This document shows, piece after piece, positions 33,602 to 44,400 of a DNA stretch of 64,000 nt (within the stretch, counting starts at the first letter, position 1; each line of letters opens with the position of its first letter). Both the position numbers and the translations under genes were made by a program. The DNA comes from Patiria miniata (Eukaryota > Echinodermata > Asteroidea > Valvatida > Asterinidae). Location: assembly GCF_015706575.1 (NCBI RefSeq), contig NW_024037075.1, positions 12,957,746 to 13,021,745 on the forward strand, written 5' to 3'. The notes beneath the pieces are model-generated. The model was given only the letters and a program-made list of their open reading frames with translations. It ran no database searches and was not told the DNA's origin.

Positions 33602-36248
33602 GGCCAAACAAAATAAATGGCGTGTTTACGGTAACGGCCTAAAAAAAAACCACCAGATAGGTACTGGTAGGTAGGGAAATAATGTTATTTTGTGTTTTGG
33701 TTTTTTTTTTCATTTCAGTTGTTGCATTTGCATGCTCTTTTGCAATGTTTGAAACTCACTTAACATCATGGGCGTCGCCAGGATTTTGTCATTTGATCAT
33801 TTTTTGAGGGAAGCAGGGACATTTTCCCCCTCCCCATCCCATTAAATTAATAAGAATATGATTTCGCGCCTAACACAACTGTTTGCACAGGGTTAATCTG
33901 TTTTGAATAATGTCAGCCTGTCAGAGTCTGGTGTAAATGTTGTGAGTCTCTGGAAAATTGAAATGTATTGTCAGACAAGAACTTCCTGATTCCAAGTCCA
34001 GCTAGTGCCTACTTGGCCTGGGTGATCATACATGCACTCCAAAGAAAACTGCAGGCTGACCCAGAGTTGAAGTTCATCTATGCATTCATTCTTTAAGATA
34101 CACAGCAAAACAGCTCAATAATAAAACACCATAAAATTTAGAATTGGATAAAGGAGATCCCATGGAGGTCCCAGCCCTTTGCTCATAGAACTTTCCTTGT
34201 CACTGAAAACAACTGGAAGAACTACATGTTAGTAACAGATCATGAATTTGTTCGGGGGACAGGTATGTGCGTTCACCAAGAGTCGTATAATAAGTCTTTC
34301 CTTGGGTGGTTTGCAGGCCTCGCCTGTGGGACATTAGTGAAGAGTGAGACAACGTCAAAACTGACAAGCAAGTCAGTGGGTTGGCAAGCAAGTCAATGAA
34401 TTCCTCACATTAATGCAAACTAAATATGTGCATTGAAAAACAAATTGGCCAAGGGTTCCGTATGGGTGGTGGACCCAATAATACAGTGGGTTTTTTTTAC
34501 AAATAAGGATATTGTTGATTTTATTCATAACAAACTGTATCTAATTTTATTTACCAGTATACCCAAAATAAGGAAATAATTTTTCAAGGATTTATTTTCA
34601 ACCTGATAAATTAATTCCTCACATAAAAAAAATACATGAAACATGCCATCCAGTGTTATGTTTTGTAGGTTTACATTCAATATAAAAATGTGACATTCAG
34701 GCAAGGATATGATCATAGACCCAATTTAGGTTCTGTGAAACCATGGAGGTAAAACAAACAGGGGTCTCACCAGGATTTTCAGTCAGTGCGGGGAAGTTTG
34801 GAATAATGTGATTTTAAAAGCGTAAGATGGGGCTTTCAAATTCAAAGATCGCAGGTTCGAATCAGCTCACTTCTTTTACTTAAATAAAACCAATTATCAA
34901 CATTTAAAAAATATTAATTATTATCCTTTCCCATGCCCATCAAGTTTTGCGCGAAAAATGATGCGGATTGTATCAAAGTGCCATATAGTCAGTTAGATCA
35001 GTCAACAGAAAAACTTGAATCGTATCTACATGTATCTATGAGGGATTGTGAATCAATAATTCCAACAGCACTGCTCAAAAAAAAAATATTTGACCGCTGC
35101 TGCAAGTGTTCTGCTTTGTCGTCTCAGACCCAAACGGTGAATTATTTATCCATACAGAGATCAATGCAGTGAACCCGGCCATCACGGACCGCCTGCCTGC
35201 GCTGCTAGCTAGCTAGCTACATGTAGCTCAAGCTGTTGATATGACATTGTGACGTATGTCAAGCCCCAGCTAGGGCCGGCTAGCACTAGCACTAACTCAT
35301 ACACAAGCTGTGTTCTTCTAAAAACAAGAAGAATATATCAAGGACAAAAACATACCGTCGAAAAGTGATGCTTGTAAAGCCTAATAAAGTGTACGCCAGC
35401 CTTTCCATTGGCTGGTGTCGCACGCTTCTCATTCATCATGTAGGTTCACATGAGTTCTGCGTGTACTAGCTACCTAAAAAATGAAACATATCAGCTTAAT
35501 TGTTCGCAAAATTAAAAACGGGTGTACTTTTGTAGGCCTAGTATTATACAAGATTTGACGTCGTCATGATATTTGCACATTTTATCACAGGTATGTTTGT
35601 GTGAAATCATGGTCAGTTTCAAGTGTGGACAATTATTGTGGCAAATATTGCAAATAGTTCTCATTCAAAATATGAGTGTGCATTTATGGGTAGTAACAGG
35701 AAGCGGGCATCCCCGATTGCAAAAAATACAGGAACCCGGGTATCTGTTAAAGAAATCCAAACTCAAAATTCAAATCTCCAAAGTTGCTGTACACATTGTT
35801 CATAAGGTCACTGCAATCCACATCAGTGCGTCAATACAGAAAAATACAAGTGTGTACATGAACAGTGAGTTCTTAAATTGCATTTTCGCAAGCGTCATCA
35901 ATGGGAATCTGTTTTCATTTTTCTATGTAGCCTGGTTTTCATTTTGAAATTTGTCCACAAATGACATAAAAACCTTTTCTTCCTTTTCATTGTTTGAGAA
36001 GTTACTAAGTCATTTGTAAAGTTGGTTACTGGTACCCGATCCCATAATCTGGAACCGGTTCCTGACATCAACGGTCCATTACTCGGGTACCCGGTTCCGA
36101 TGCACAGCCCTAATTTAAATTAGGTTCTGATGCACAGTCCTAATTTAAAATTGTCAGCTAGCAAAATGGCAATAAAAAGTTTGAGGTCGGCAGTTTGGCT
36201 GCAAAAATCCCAGGGTTACCGTAAACACACCATTGTTTTTGTTTGGCC
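33602..36248. mobile_element. 2.65-kb PIF/Harbinger-like element in NLR2 intron 1
   Basis: Inverted ends GGCCAAACAAAATAAATGG... and ...GTTTTTGTTTGGCC (about 38 bp, including GTGTTTACGGTAAC) lie between TTA copies (33599-33601, 36249-36251). Units 1 and 3 have no insert here. No DDE transposase is recognised, and the short open frames inside (34933-35172, 35573-35947) resemble nothing known to me. A tRNA-like B-box (GCAGGTTCGAATC) lies near 34850, and a hAT-like end (GATGCACAGCCCT) near 36108. Probably non-autonomous with older pieces inside. Confidence 0.75.
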
Positions 36249-36370
36249 TTATATATCTTCATTAAAAGTCACAGTTTTCAAAGCACAGATTACATCTAGA
36301 GATGAAATCAAGTACATGAATCATTTTGTCAGTATCCTTTCAAGAGATATTGTAATATTTTTGATTTTAG

Positions 36371-36487
36371 ATTCCCCACAACGAGCTGGAGCCATCGGAA
36401 ACATGGGCACAGTCAGCGGTAGCAACAATCCTACCATTGTTGGTTCAAATGTAGTCAACTTCTACAGCTCGCCGTCGGATGGAGCAG
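36371..36487 (+). pseudogene. NLR2 exon 2: amyloid-like motif cassette
   Basis: A 117-bp phase-1/phase-1 exon, acceptor TTGATTTTAG, donor GTAAAT. The 39 residues include GAIGNMGTVSGSNNP and TIVGSNVVNFYSS. Two imperfect 9-residue repeats, VSGSNNPTI and IVGSNVVNF, share hydrophobic-x-G-S-N. It is nearly identical to the NLR3 cassette and differs from NLR1 in the second half. The exon is intact; the label follows the disrupted exon 3. Confidence 0.72.
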
Positions 36488-36544
36488 GTAAATATAATCT
36501 TGTTTGTTACACTAATTGATATTATAGATCAGGTATTAATGTAT

Positions 36545-36546
<2 letters not shown>

Positions 36547-36582
<36 letters not shown>
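36547..36582. repeat. 36-bp G homopolymer in NLR2 intron 2
   Basis: Begins 60 bp after the exon 2 donor. Equivalent but shorter G tracts occur at the same distance in NLR1 (near 14796) and NLR3 (near 58926). Length is prone to assembly error. Confidence 0.9.
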
Positions 36583-36583
<1 letters not shown>

Positions 36584-37323
36584 GGAGGTGATATGCTACA
36601 CAATCATGGACACAAAGGGCAGATTGCTGGTAATGCGAGAGAGAGTCACCAATTTCTTGCTACAACTATAAAGCAGTTTGTGATAGGATATCGGGCTATG
36701 GTGAGCACATTAGGAGGGCGTTATTTATAGTGGGTAAAGTCTTGTAATTTGTTCTTTATGTACCCACGCCAAATGGCGCCCCCTATTTTGTGTCGCATTT
36801 GAAAGAAAATGAAAAAATGAAGATAGTTTTACAGAAGTCACATACATGTATTAATTTTGCACTTATAAATAAATGAATGGAATAATGAATCAACTGTTTT
36901 AAAGCCTACACACTGCAGTTACTAGTTTTTGTCTTAATTTATTTTTTATGGGTGAAAAAAATTTGAATGTTATTTAAACCAACTTGAGACAAGCTTGTGT
37001 CCAACAAAAGTACTGTACAAAAGCCACAAAATTCTTTGTTTTTATTTTTTGGGTAATTTTATTTTGTACACTGCCTTACTGACAAGCTGTAAATTCCAAG
37101 TCACCACTTCTTTTACATATTTGCCTCTGTAGAGGAAGACTATTCAATTATTTTAGAAACAGTGTTTCAGTGAAATAATACATTCAATATTGGGTTTTGC
37201 CCTCCACTGACGTGGTATTTTATAAACACTGTATACTCAGTGTTGTCCCGAGTGATCATGAGAAAAATCACAAACCTGTGACCTCCTGCTTACTAGTGCA
37301 TGTTGCTTGTTTGACCTCAACAG

Positions 37324-39701
37324 GAGTACTTCCACAGAGTCGGAGACCAGACCAAGAACCAAGAGTGGGGGATCTCAACCAAGAAGTTGGTAACAAGACC
37401 AGGGACATTTTGAGGAAATGTTACAAGACAACGCGCAGTTATGTTCAGTTTAACCCCGGGGTTCCTGGCGATCAAAGACCCATTGTTGGCATTTACACTA
37501 AATTGCGGGTTAGAACAAAGAAAGGTTCTGTAGAAGAAGAATACTCTGACGAAAATGTATATTCTACAGAGTATGACAAGATATTTCAAGATTGGCCCAA
37601 GACTGAGTTCAATCGTGCTATTTTATTTGGCATTGGTGGTGTCGGGAAGTCAACCATTTTTGACAAGATTGCATATGACTGGGTTGATGAGACATGTGAA
37701 TTCCTGAAGAGATTCAAGCTTGTCTTTCTTTTAAAGATGTGTGCCCTGTCGCAAGAATCTGATCTAGTTGCTTCCATTTTTGATCAACTTCTAGGCGAAA
37801 CATCTGGAGTAACCAAAGTTGAACTTCATAAATTCATTCAGGCCAACTCAAATAAGGTCTTGATTCTTTTGGATGGTTTTGATGAAATGAAGACCAAAAC
37901 GCTTGATGCAGCCTCATTCGGCTCTATCCTCAAAGCACTCAATAGAACAGCATATAGGGATTGCTTCATCTGTGTTGCAACTCGCCCCTCTCATGTTGAG
38001 ACACTGTCAAAATCACTTGTCCAAAATCCTTGCACACACATAGAGGTTCTGGGGTTTACTGATGAGGATGTCAATGAATACATTCGGAAATTCTATTACA
38101 AAGATCCTGATGTTGTCAATGCACTAATTCAACACATTGCAGAGTCGAGCACGGTGCACGATTTGGCAACTAATCCAATGTTACTTCTTCTCATATGTTT
38201 GTTGTGGAGGGAGAAAAAAACAACTCCCCGAAACAACTTCACGTCTCTTCACTGAGGCAGTTGATAACATGTTCACAAGAAAAGGATATAGCTCCGAAGA
38301 TGCATCAAAGACAGTGATTGCTGTAGGAAAAACTGCACTGAGTGGATTCATAAGTGCCGACCAGAATTTCTCATTTCAAAAAGATGAGTTTGAACCAAAT
38401 GCACTGGACCTGGCACTGAAAGCAGGCATCCTAACCCAGCAGAGAGTTATCAAAAACCTCAAATGCCACAACAACATACAATTCATGCACAAGACCATTC
38501 AGGAATACTGTGCTGGGAAATACTTGCAAAGTGTACGTTTGTCAAGCCAGGGATTTGTACAGAGTACAGTGTACAAAGTTGTACCGCTGGGAAAATTTCA
38601 AAAACGATTAAGGCAACTTTGTCAGACAGTTGAGGGCATTGTTTCAAATGAGTTTCTTTTACGTTTTTGTTGTGGTGACAATGAAAAGTGTATGACAGAC
38701 ATTGTAACCTTGCTTGAACGTAAATTCAAGGAGCAAAATAAGCCCGGGTGCATGTACCAAAAAGCTGTTACACAAGCTATCAGTAGACAATGTTTTTTTG
38801 AAAGCCAATCCGAAAAGGTCCCACGGTGTCTCACCAGCTACTCACTCATCCCATCAGATATCAGTGTGAATAACAATACTGATTTCCGCATTCTCATATA
38901 CCTTCTTGAAATCATCTGTAGGTCAGAATTCCAGGTGTCACAACTGGCATGCATTGAAACCATGACGGTCTCTAAGGTGTCTTCAGTCAGTGTTTTAGCC
39001 TTTGCCTGGGTTACATGGAAAACCTCGGGCGTCTGAGTTTCCAGAGTTGTCCTTTAGTGAAGGGTGAGCTTGAGAAAATCCTGTCATCACTGAAATGCAA
39101 CAATCTCTTGACCAGTCTTGACATATATAATAGCAATACATTGGGAGGTGGAGCTGTAGAATGGGCCCCTCATATCAAACACTTGACAAGCCTTGAGAAA
39201 CTTGAAATAAGGATTTGCAAACTTCAGAGCACAGACATTGAACACATTGCCTCGGCTGTACATGACATGCCCAAACTGACTGACTTGATGCTTACTGGCA
39301 ACAAGACATTGGGCGAATCCAATGACTTGTGGGCCAAGGAATTGCCCAAAATGAAGCACTTAAATAAGCTGAACCTGAGCTTTTGCCATCTGACAAAGTC
39401 AGGCCTTCCACACATTTCCTTGGCTGTAGGTAACATGACTAGACTGACTGAGTTGGATCTTACTGGCAACCGTCCATTGGGTGGATCCGCTGACTTGTGG
39501 GACAAGGAATTACCCAAAATGCAGCACTTAAATAAGCTGAACCTGAGCGATTGCGATTTGACACAGTCAGACATTCCACGCATTGCCTCGGCTGTAAGTA
39601 ACATGCCCAGACTGACTGAGTTGATCCTACGTGACAAGAAGGCATTGCGTGGACGGGATCAGTTACAGTCCCTCTTCCCGTCACTTAGTGTTGAATTTTA
39701 A
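37324..39701 (+). pseudogene. NLR2 exon 3: NACHT-LRR with two frame disruptions
   Basis: Same order as NLR1: linker, P-loop GIGGVGKST, Walker B VLILLDGFDEM, HD with FMHKTIQEYCAGKYL, and three 56-residue LRR modules ending in SLSVEF and TAA. Compared with its sisters it has one extra A in an A run (seven at 38214-38220 where NLR1 has six), which leads to a stop at 38253-38255, and one missing C near 39006. The net frame is restored, but the middle third is out of frame. Both changes are in homopolymers, so sequencing error is possible. Otherwise the product would be a truncated NACHT protein of about 380 residues. Confidence 0.85.
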
Positions 39702-40108
39702 TTTTCCCTTGTCAAGCTCGCTCTTGAATTACATGTACTAGGCATAACAATATCAAAATGACAACATTCTCTATAAATTTTTAAAAGGAACTGAAATTTA
39801 CAAGAAAATCAACAAAATCAAAGGGCCTAATGTTTCAATCCTAAGCAGGACCATTCTCAAAGGCAAAACATTGTAAGACATTCTCATATTAGATTGTCAG
39901 TAGGGTCACACTGCATGTAAGACAATTAGCTGTTAAACATCTACATAAAACAATAATGAATACTGTGAAATTCAGGAATTGTGCAGATGAAAACAACAGC
40001 AAAACAAACAAACACCCCAACAACCCTAACAAACAAACAAACAAAATTAAAAAAAAAAACCCAGATGATTAAATATGTGTCATTCCAGTATGCTTGTTTG
40101 AAATGTAA

Positions 40109-40619
40109 AGGGAATAAATTACATTTGAAAACTTCAAAAACAAAACTTCCAAATTGTTATGAATACTTACTGGACTGTTAGTGAATGACAGTCTTAAGTA
40201 TCCTGTAAAATCATGGCACCTGATGTGCTGACATTTTCAAGAAAAGTGGTATTTTGTATCAATTTCCAACGGACCAATCAGCGTTGGAAAAAAAAATCGC
40301 CTTTTTTTCTAATACTTCCCCCAATTTGCTATATTCAGTTAGTGTGAATAATTGCAATCGATTGAACAGGTTCAAATCAGCTAGACTGGTTTCCTGACTT
40401 TACAATTCCCTGTCGTCTGCAAATTGCTCCATTTCAGGGGTCAGGGAGCTAGACTACAAGAACATGATTGGTTTTCTTGTTTTTCCCCCAGCATCTAAGA
40501 ACAAAAAACTTCAAATAAGTCACTGTAACAATATTTGCCATAAAATACTAACCCCCCAAATCTATCCATTTCTAAAAATTTCAGCAAAAGCAAATGTTGC
40601 ATATTATCTTTAAAGATAA
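40109..40619. mobile_element. TTAA-target MITE, copy B
   Basis: About 511 bp, AGGGAAT start, with TTAA on the right (40620-40623) and a decayed GTAA on the left. The empty site TTAA is seen downstream of NLR1 near 18371. The central palindrome is partly lost (CCAACGGACCAATCAGCG). Confidence 0.7.
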
Positions 40620-40731
40620 ACATCATAACACATTCTGGATTCAGATGGTCAGTAGGGTCACACTGTGTGTAAGACAATCAGCTGTTCACCCTCTACATAT
40701 GACACTGTAGTTTGTCATCAAAGTCAAACTG

Positions 40732-40930
40732 ACACTCTTAAAGTCTGGTTAGGTATAACCCTGCATCTGGGTCAGATTGGACCTGATACTCTTCTTGGTC
40801 AAAATGACATATTTCTTGGTCAAATGGCCAGAAAGGTGACTCAAGAGAATCGTTATTTTGACCCGGAAAAGTGTCAGGTCAAATCTGACCCGGATTTGGG
40901 TCGAATCTGACCCGTGACTTTTGAGAGTGT
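40732..40930. mobile_element. GGGTCAAA MITE, unit 2 copy
   Basis: Ends ACACTCTTAAAGTC and GACTTTTGAGAGTGT. Same insertion as 18493-18686. Confidence 0.6.
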
Positions 40931-41399
40931 CTATGATTTGCTGATTGGGTCAATGAGAATGGACAAGGAACTGTAGAGTCATGCTAAGAATGGACGGGGC
41001 AAATCTGGCACAAATCTACAGTTCCAAGTCTATTCTCCGACTTAAACTATTTCTTAACAAACAACAGTAGTTTATGCAGATAACAGACATGCAACTTTTC
41101 CTCGGATCTGTGATTTCCTGGGTTTTTACTGCTCAGGAATGCCATTGAAAAATACTGTACAAAGTCTTGTGTGGTTTGGAATTTCCTGAATTTTCGAAAT
41201 TTCCAGTTGCATGCCTGAAATAAGATCCCTGCGGTTTACTACAATCTTCACGTTTGTGAATAAGTGTAGATTCCACATCTGGAAACTTGTTGAAGTGGCA
41301 AACACAATGACTGTAGACCTCAACTCTTTACGTGTGTGCATGGAAACATCACTAATTTGAAAACCCAGTGGATATATAGCAGTCCGGTACAATGCCTAA

Positions 41400-41770
41400 T
41401 TAGGGAACAAATTTCCCGTTCTGGCAACACGTATCCTGATCAGGAAACAGTCACCGTCCAGTACAAATGTCTCCAGATTTGGAAACGCATCAATTGTTTC
41501 CTGATCAGGAAACATTTGTCAACCTGTAAAGTGTTTCCAGAATAGGAAACACTAAAAATGTTTCCTGATCAGGAAACATTTGTCAAACTGTACAGTGTTT
41601 CCAGAATAGGAAACACTAAAAATGTTTCCTGATCAGGAAACATTTTGAAAAAGGTAAATTGTTTCCAAAGCAGGAAACCCTACTCTTCCAAATCAGGAAA
41701 CAATTTTAAATTTGTTAAGTGTTTCTAAGTAAAGAAACAGTTAGTTCCTGATTAGTAAACGTTCTACTCA
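41400..41770. repeat. Left subterminal palindrome array
   Basis: Three 64-bp repeats, each with TTTCCTGATCAGGAAA and TTTCCAGAATAGGAAA, followed by decaying copies to about 41770. Typical placement for transposase-binding repeats. Confidence 0.85.
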
Positions 41771-43888
41771 GGATTTTTCCCGTCTGAAAATGTTCCAAGG
41801 AAGTGCTCCTAAAGGTTTTTTTTCCTGCCAACAAAGAGTGGAAATTGGACTTAACACTAGGTTAAGAAGTGAATCATCTACCGTAGCTTTTAGAATATTC
41901 TTAATCATTTAGTCGTTTGAAAGTTCGATTTGCATTTTGCAAAATTTAAAATTTAAAAGAAAGAAAAAACGAATTGAAAAGTCTACATGAGCACAGAATA
42001 TGATGGTGTTTATAAACAAATTTAAAACATACACTAAAATAAGATTAACGTTAAAAAACGACATTGAAAAATATTTGCAAAGTTAATCGAGAATACATAC
42101 TGTTTAAGAATATTGATAATCAAAGAAATATTGTTGTGTGAATTCAAGTAGTCTTCAACCTGCCAGCAGTAAAGTTACAGTACTCTGAAAGTCTCAGATA
42201 TCAGAGTTTGGACAAACCACAGTCACATAAAAAAAATGAACTGTACAAAATGTACACCCAGTCCCCTAACCTCTTCTATGTAAAAACAAAGAGTAATATG
42301 AGTATGTATGCTGCATCACTACCCAGGTACTGGTATAAACTAAACCTAAGGACTAGTGTGCCAGTCTAATAAGACAGCTGCTGGCATCTGACATGTGGTC
42401 AAAAGAAGTCTCTAGGGGCCAATAAAACATGGGTCAACTTCCTGCCTCCCCTGTACTAAGGTATGGTGACTTCCAAGAAACTGTGTGCACCTCATTATAT
42501 ATGCAGTAACTTAAAGAATGAAGGGTCTAAAGTTTGGCTATACCAGTACTACTGCACTATGGACACCTTGTACTCTGGACAAAAAGGATGTTTGAATTAC
42601 ACACCAAAGTTTGAATTCAAGAATGTGTAGGCCCATATGCCGGTACATGTATACATAAAAAGTGGAAAATAGGATGTACATACCGGTAGGCCTGTACAGT
42701 AAAATAAGGAATCTATTCTTGAACTTTGTGTACAATATACTCAAAGAAGTTAAAGTAATTGTAAACAAGAAATCCAATGGATATAAATCAAAATAAGGGA
42801 AATACAAATCCTTCAAATTCCTGGAAATCAAATAAATCTGAATGAAGAAAGTCCTCAAAAGGGTGATCTTACTTTCTTAAATCTATACAAAAGTGAATCT
42901 AGGCTTCCTGAAGATCAATGAATCCACTTATTCAATAATCAGAGTAAAGTTATATTCTCTGTATAATAAACTTCAGCAAAAGTGTACAGCCTACCTCTAT
43001 GAGCCTACATTAGAAGTCTATGAAGCTGCGGTTGCACGGTAACTATAGTAACCAAAGTTTCTGGCCTTTACCACAGGGATTGATTATGTAACATCATTAT
43101 CACTAGATTGCCCTTGTGCACAAGTAGTATGGGTATCATATTCCATGGTAAGATGAAATCCTGCATAATGACCAGTTTTCTGGCCTGACTTCTGAGCCTT
43201 ACAAGAGCAGCACAATGCTAGCCCATCATGTGTTAAGAGACTTTTCATAATTGATTATACAATGTAAATTACATGTGTGGGTAGTACCTCCTCTAACTTA
43301 TAACATGGAGCTCCATAGTTATAATGTAGCATACATGTACATGTACATGAAGTTCACTTTGAACAAACATTTAAAATATATTTTAAGTCAATGTATGGAA
43401 ACGGAGATTTCTATAAAAAGGAATTTAACTCACAATTACAACAAGGAATCATAAATGATTAGACAATACACAGAACATGTATACTGCATGCACACATGTA
43501 CCATAAAAATGAAGAGAGCATAGTTTACAATCCCAATTTGACATGCATGATGTTGACCTGACGGATTCAAAAGTAGATTTATCGAGTGTTCAAGGAATGC
43601 CATATTTATTTGGGGGATCTGGGTTTTGCAGAATCTACCGTGCTACTAATATATTAAAAATATATACTGGGTAAATGTGTGGATTATTAGCTTCATCATA
43701 AAAATAACATAAAAATAAATTATGTAATCGAGTATGCAAATTCATGTATTTTACATACATAAAACTTAAAAGTTACGAAAGTTCAAAGGTGTAATAAGAA
43801 TACCACAATTTTTAGCTGTCCACTGTGCCAACTTAACTCCACGGGTACCGCTGATAACTTACTGACACACAATGATGAAACACTTTAA

Positions 43889-44400
43889 AGGGAAAATACC
43901 ACATGTGCAAACATCAAAAAATGAAATAATCAAATTATCACGAAATACCTTACTGAATTGTTAGGGACTGACAGTCTAAAGCATCCTGTAAAATTGTGGC
44001 TCCTGGTGGGCTGACATTTTCAAGAAAAAGAATATTTTTCCAACGCTGGTCGGCCGACCAGCGTTGGAGAAAACTGGTGTTTTTTTTTTAAAAACTGTTC
44101 TTAATTTTTCAGATTTAGTTATTCTTGACTTTTATTTGCAATGATCACACACACGTGAAGGGGTAAGCCTGCTAGACTGATTTTCTGACCTTACGATTCC
44201 CCAAAGTGTATTAATTGCTTTGTTTCATCTTAAGTGGGGTCAGGGAACCAGACTACAAGAACATGATAGGTTTTCTTGGTTTTTCCAGCATCTACAAACC
44301 AAAAACATGAAACAAGTCAGTTAACAATATTTTATATAACATACTAATCCTCCAAATCCATTCTGAAAATTGCAGCAAAAGCAAATGTTGTACATTCCCT
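43889..44400. mobile_element. TTAA-target MITE, copy C
   Basis: A 512-bp insert between TTAA copies (43885-43888, 44401-44404), same orientation as copy B. It holds a perfect 30-bp palindrome at 44039-44068 centred on GGTCGGCCGACC. Confidence 0.8.

Larger units (their letters stand above)
39702..41379. repeat. 3' flank of NLR2
   Basis: Counterpart of 18081-19380. It has a private TTAA MITE (40109-40619), the GGGTCAAA MITE (40732-40930) and the GGAACTGTAGA...TCTACAGTTCC inverted pair (about 40969-41028). It ends abruptly at the large TIR element at 41380. Confidence 0.65.

Noticed and set aside
38205-38225. Programmed frameshift at the A7 run of NLR2
   Set aside because: The sisters have no shift at this site and a second unrelated shift follows, so mutation or sequencing error is simpler.
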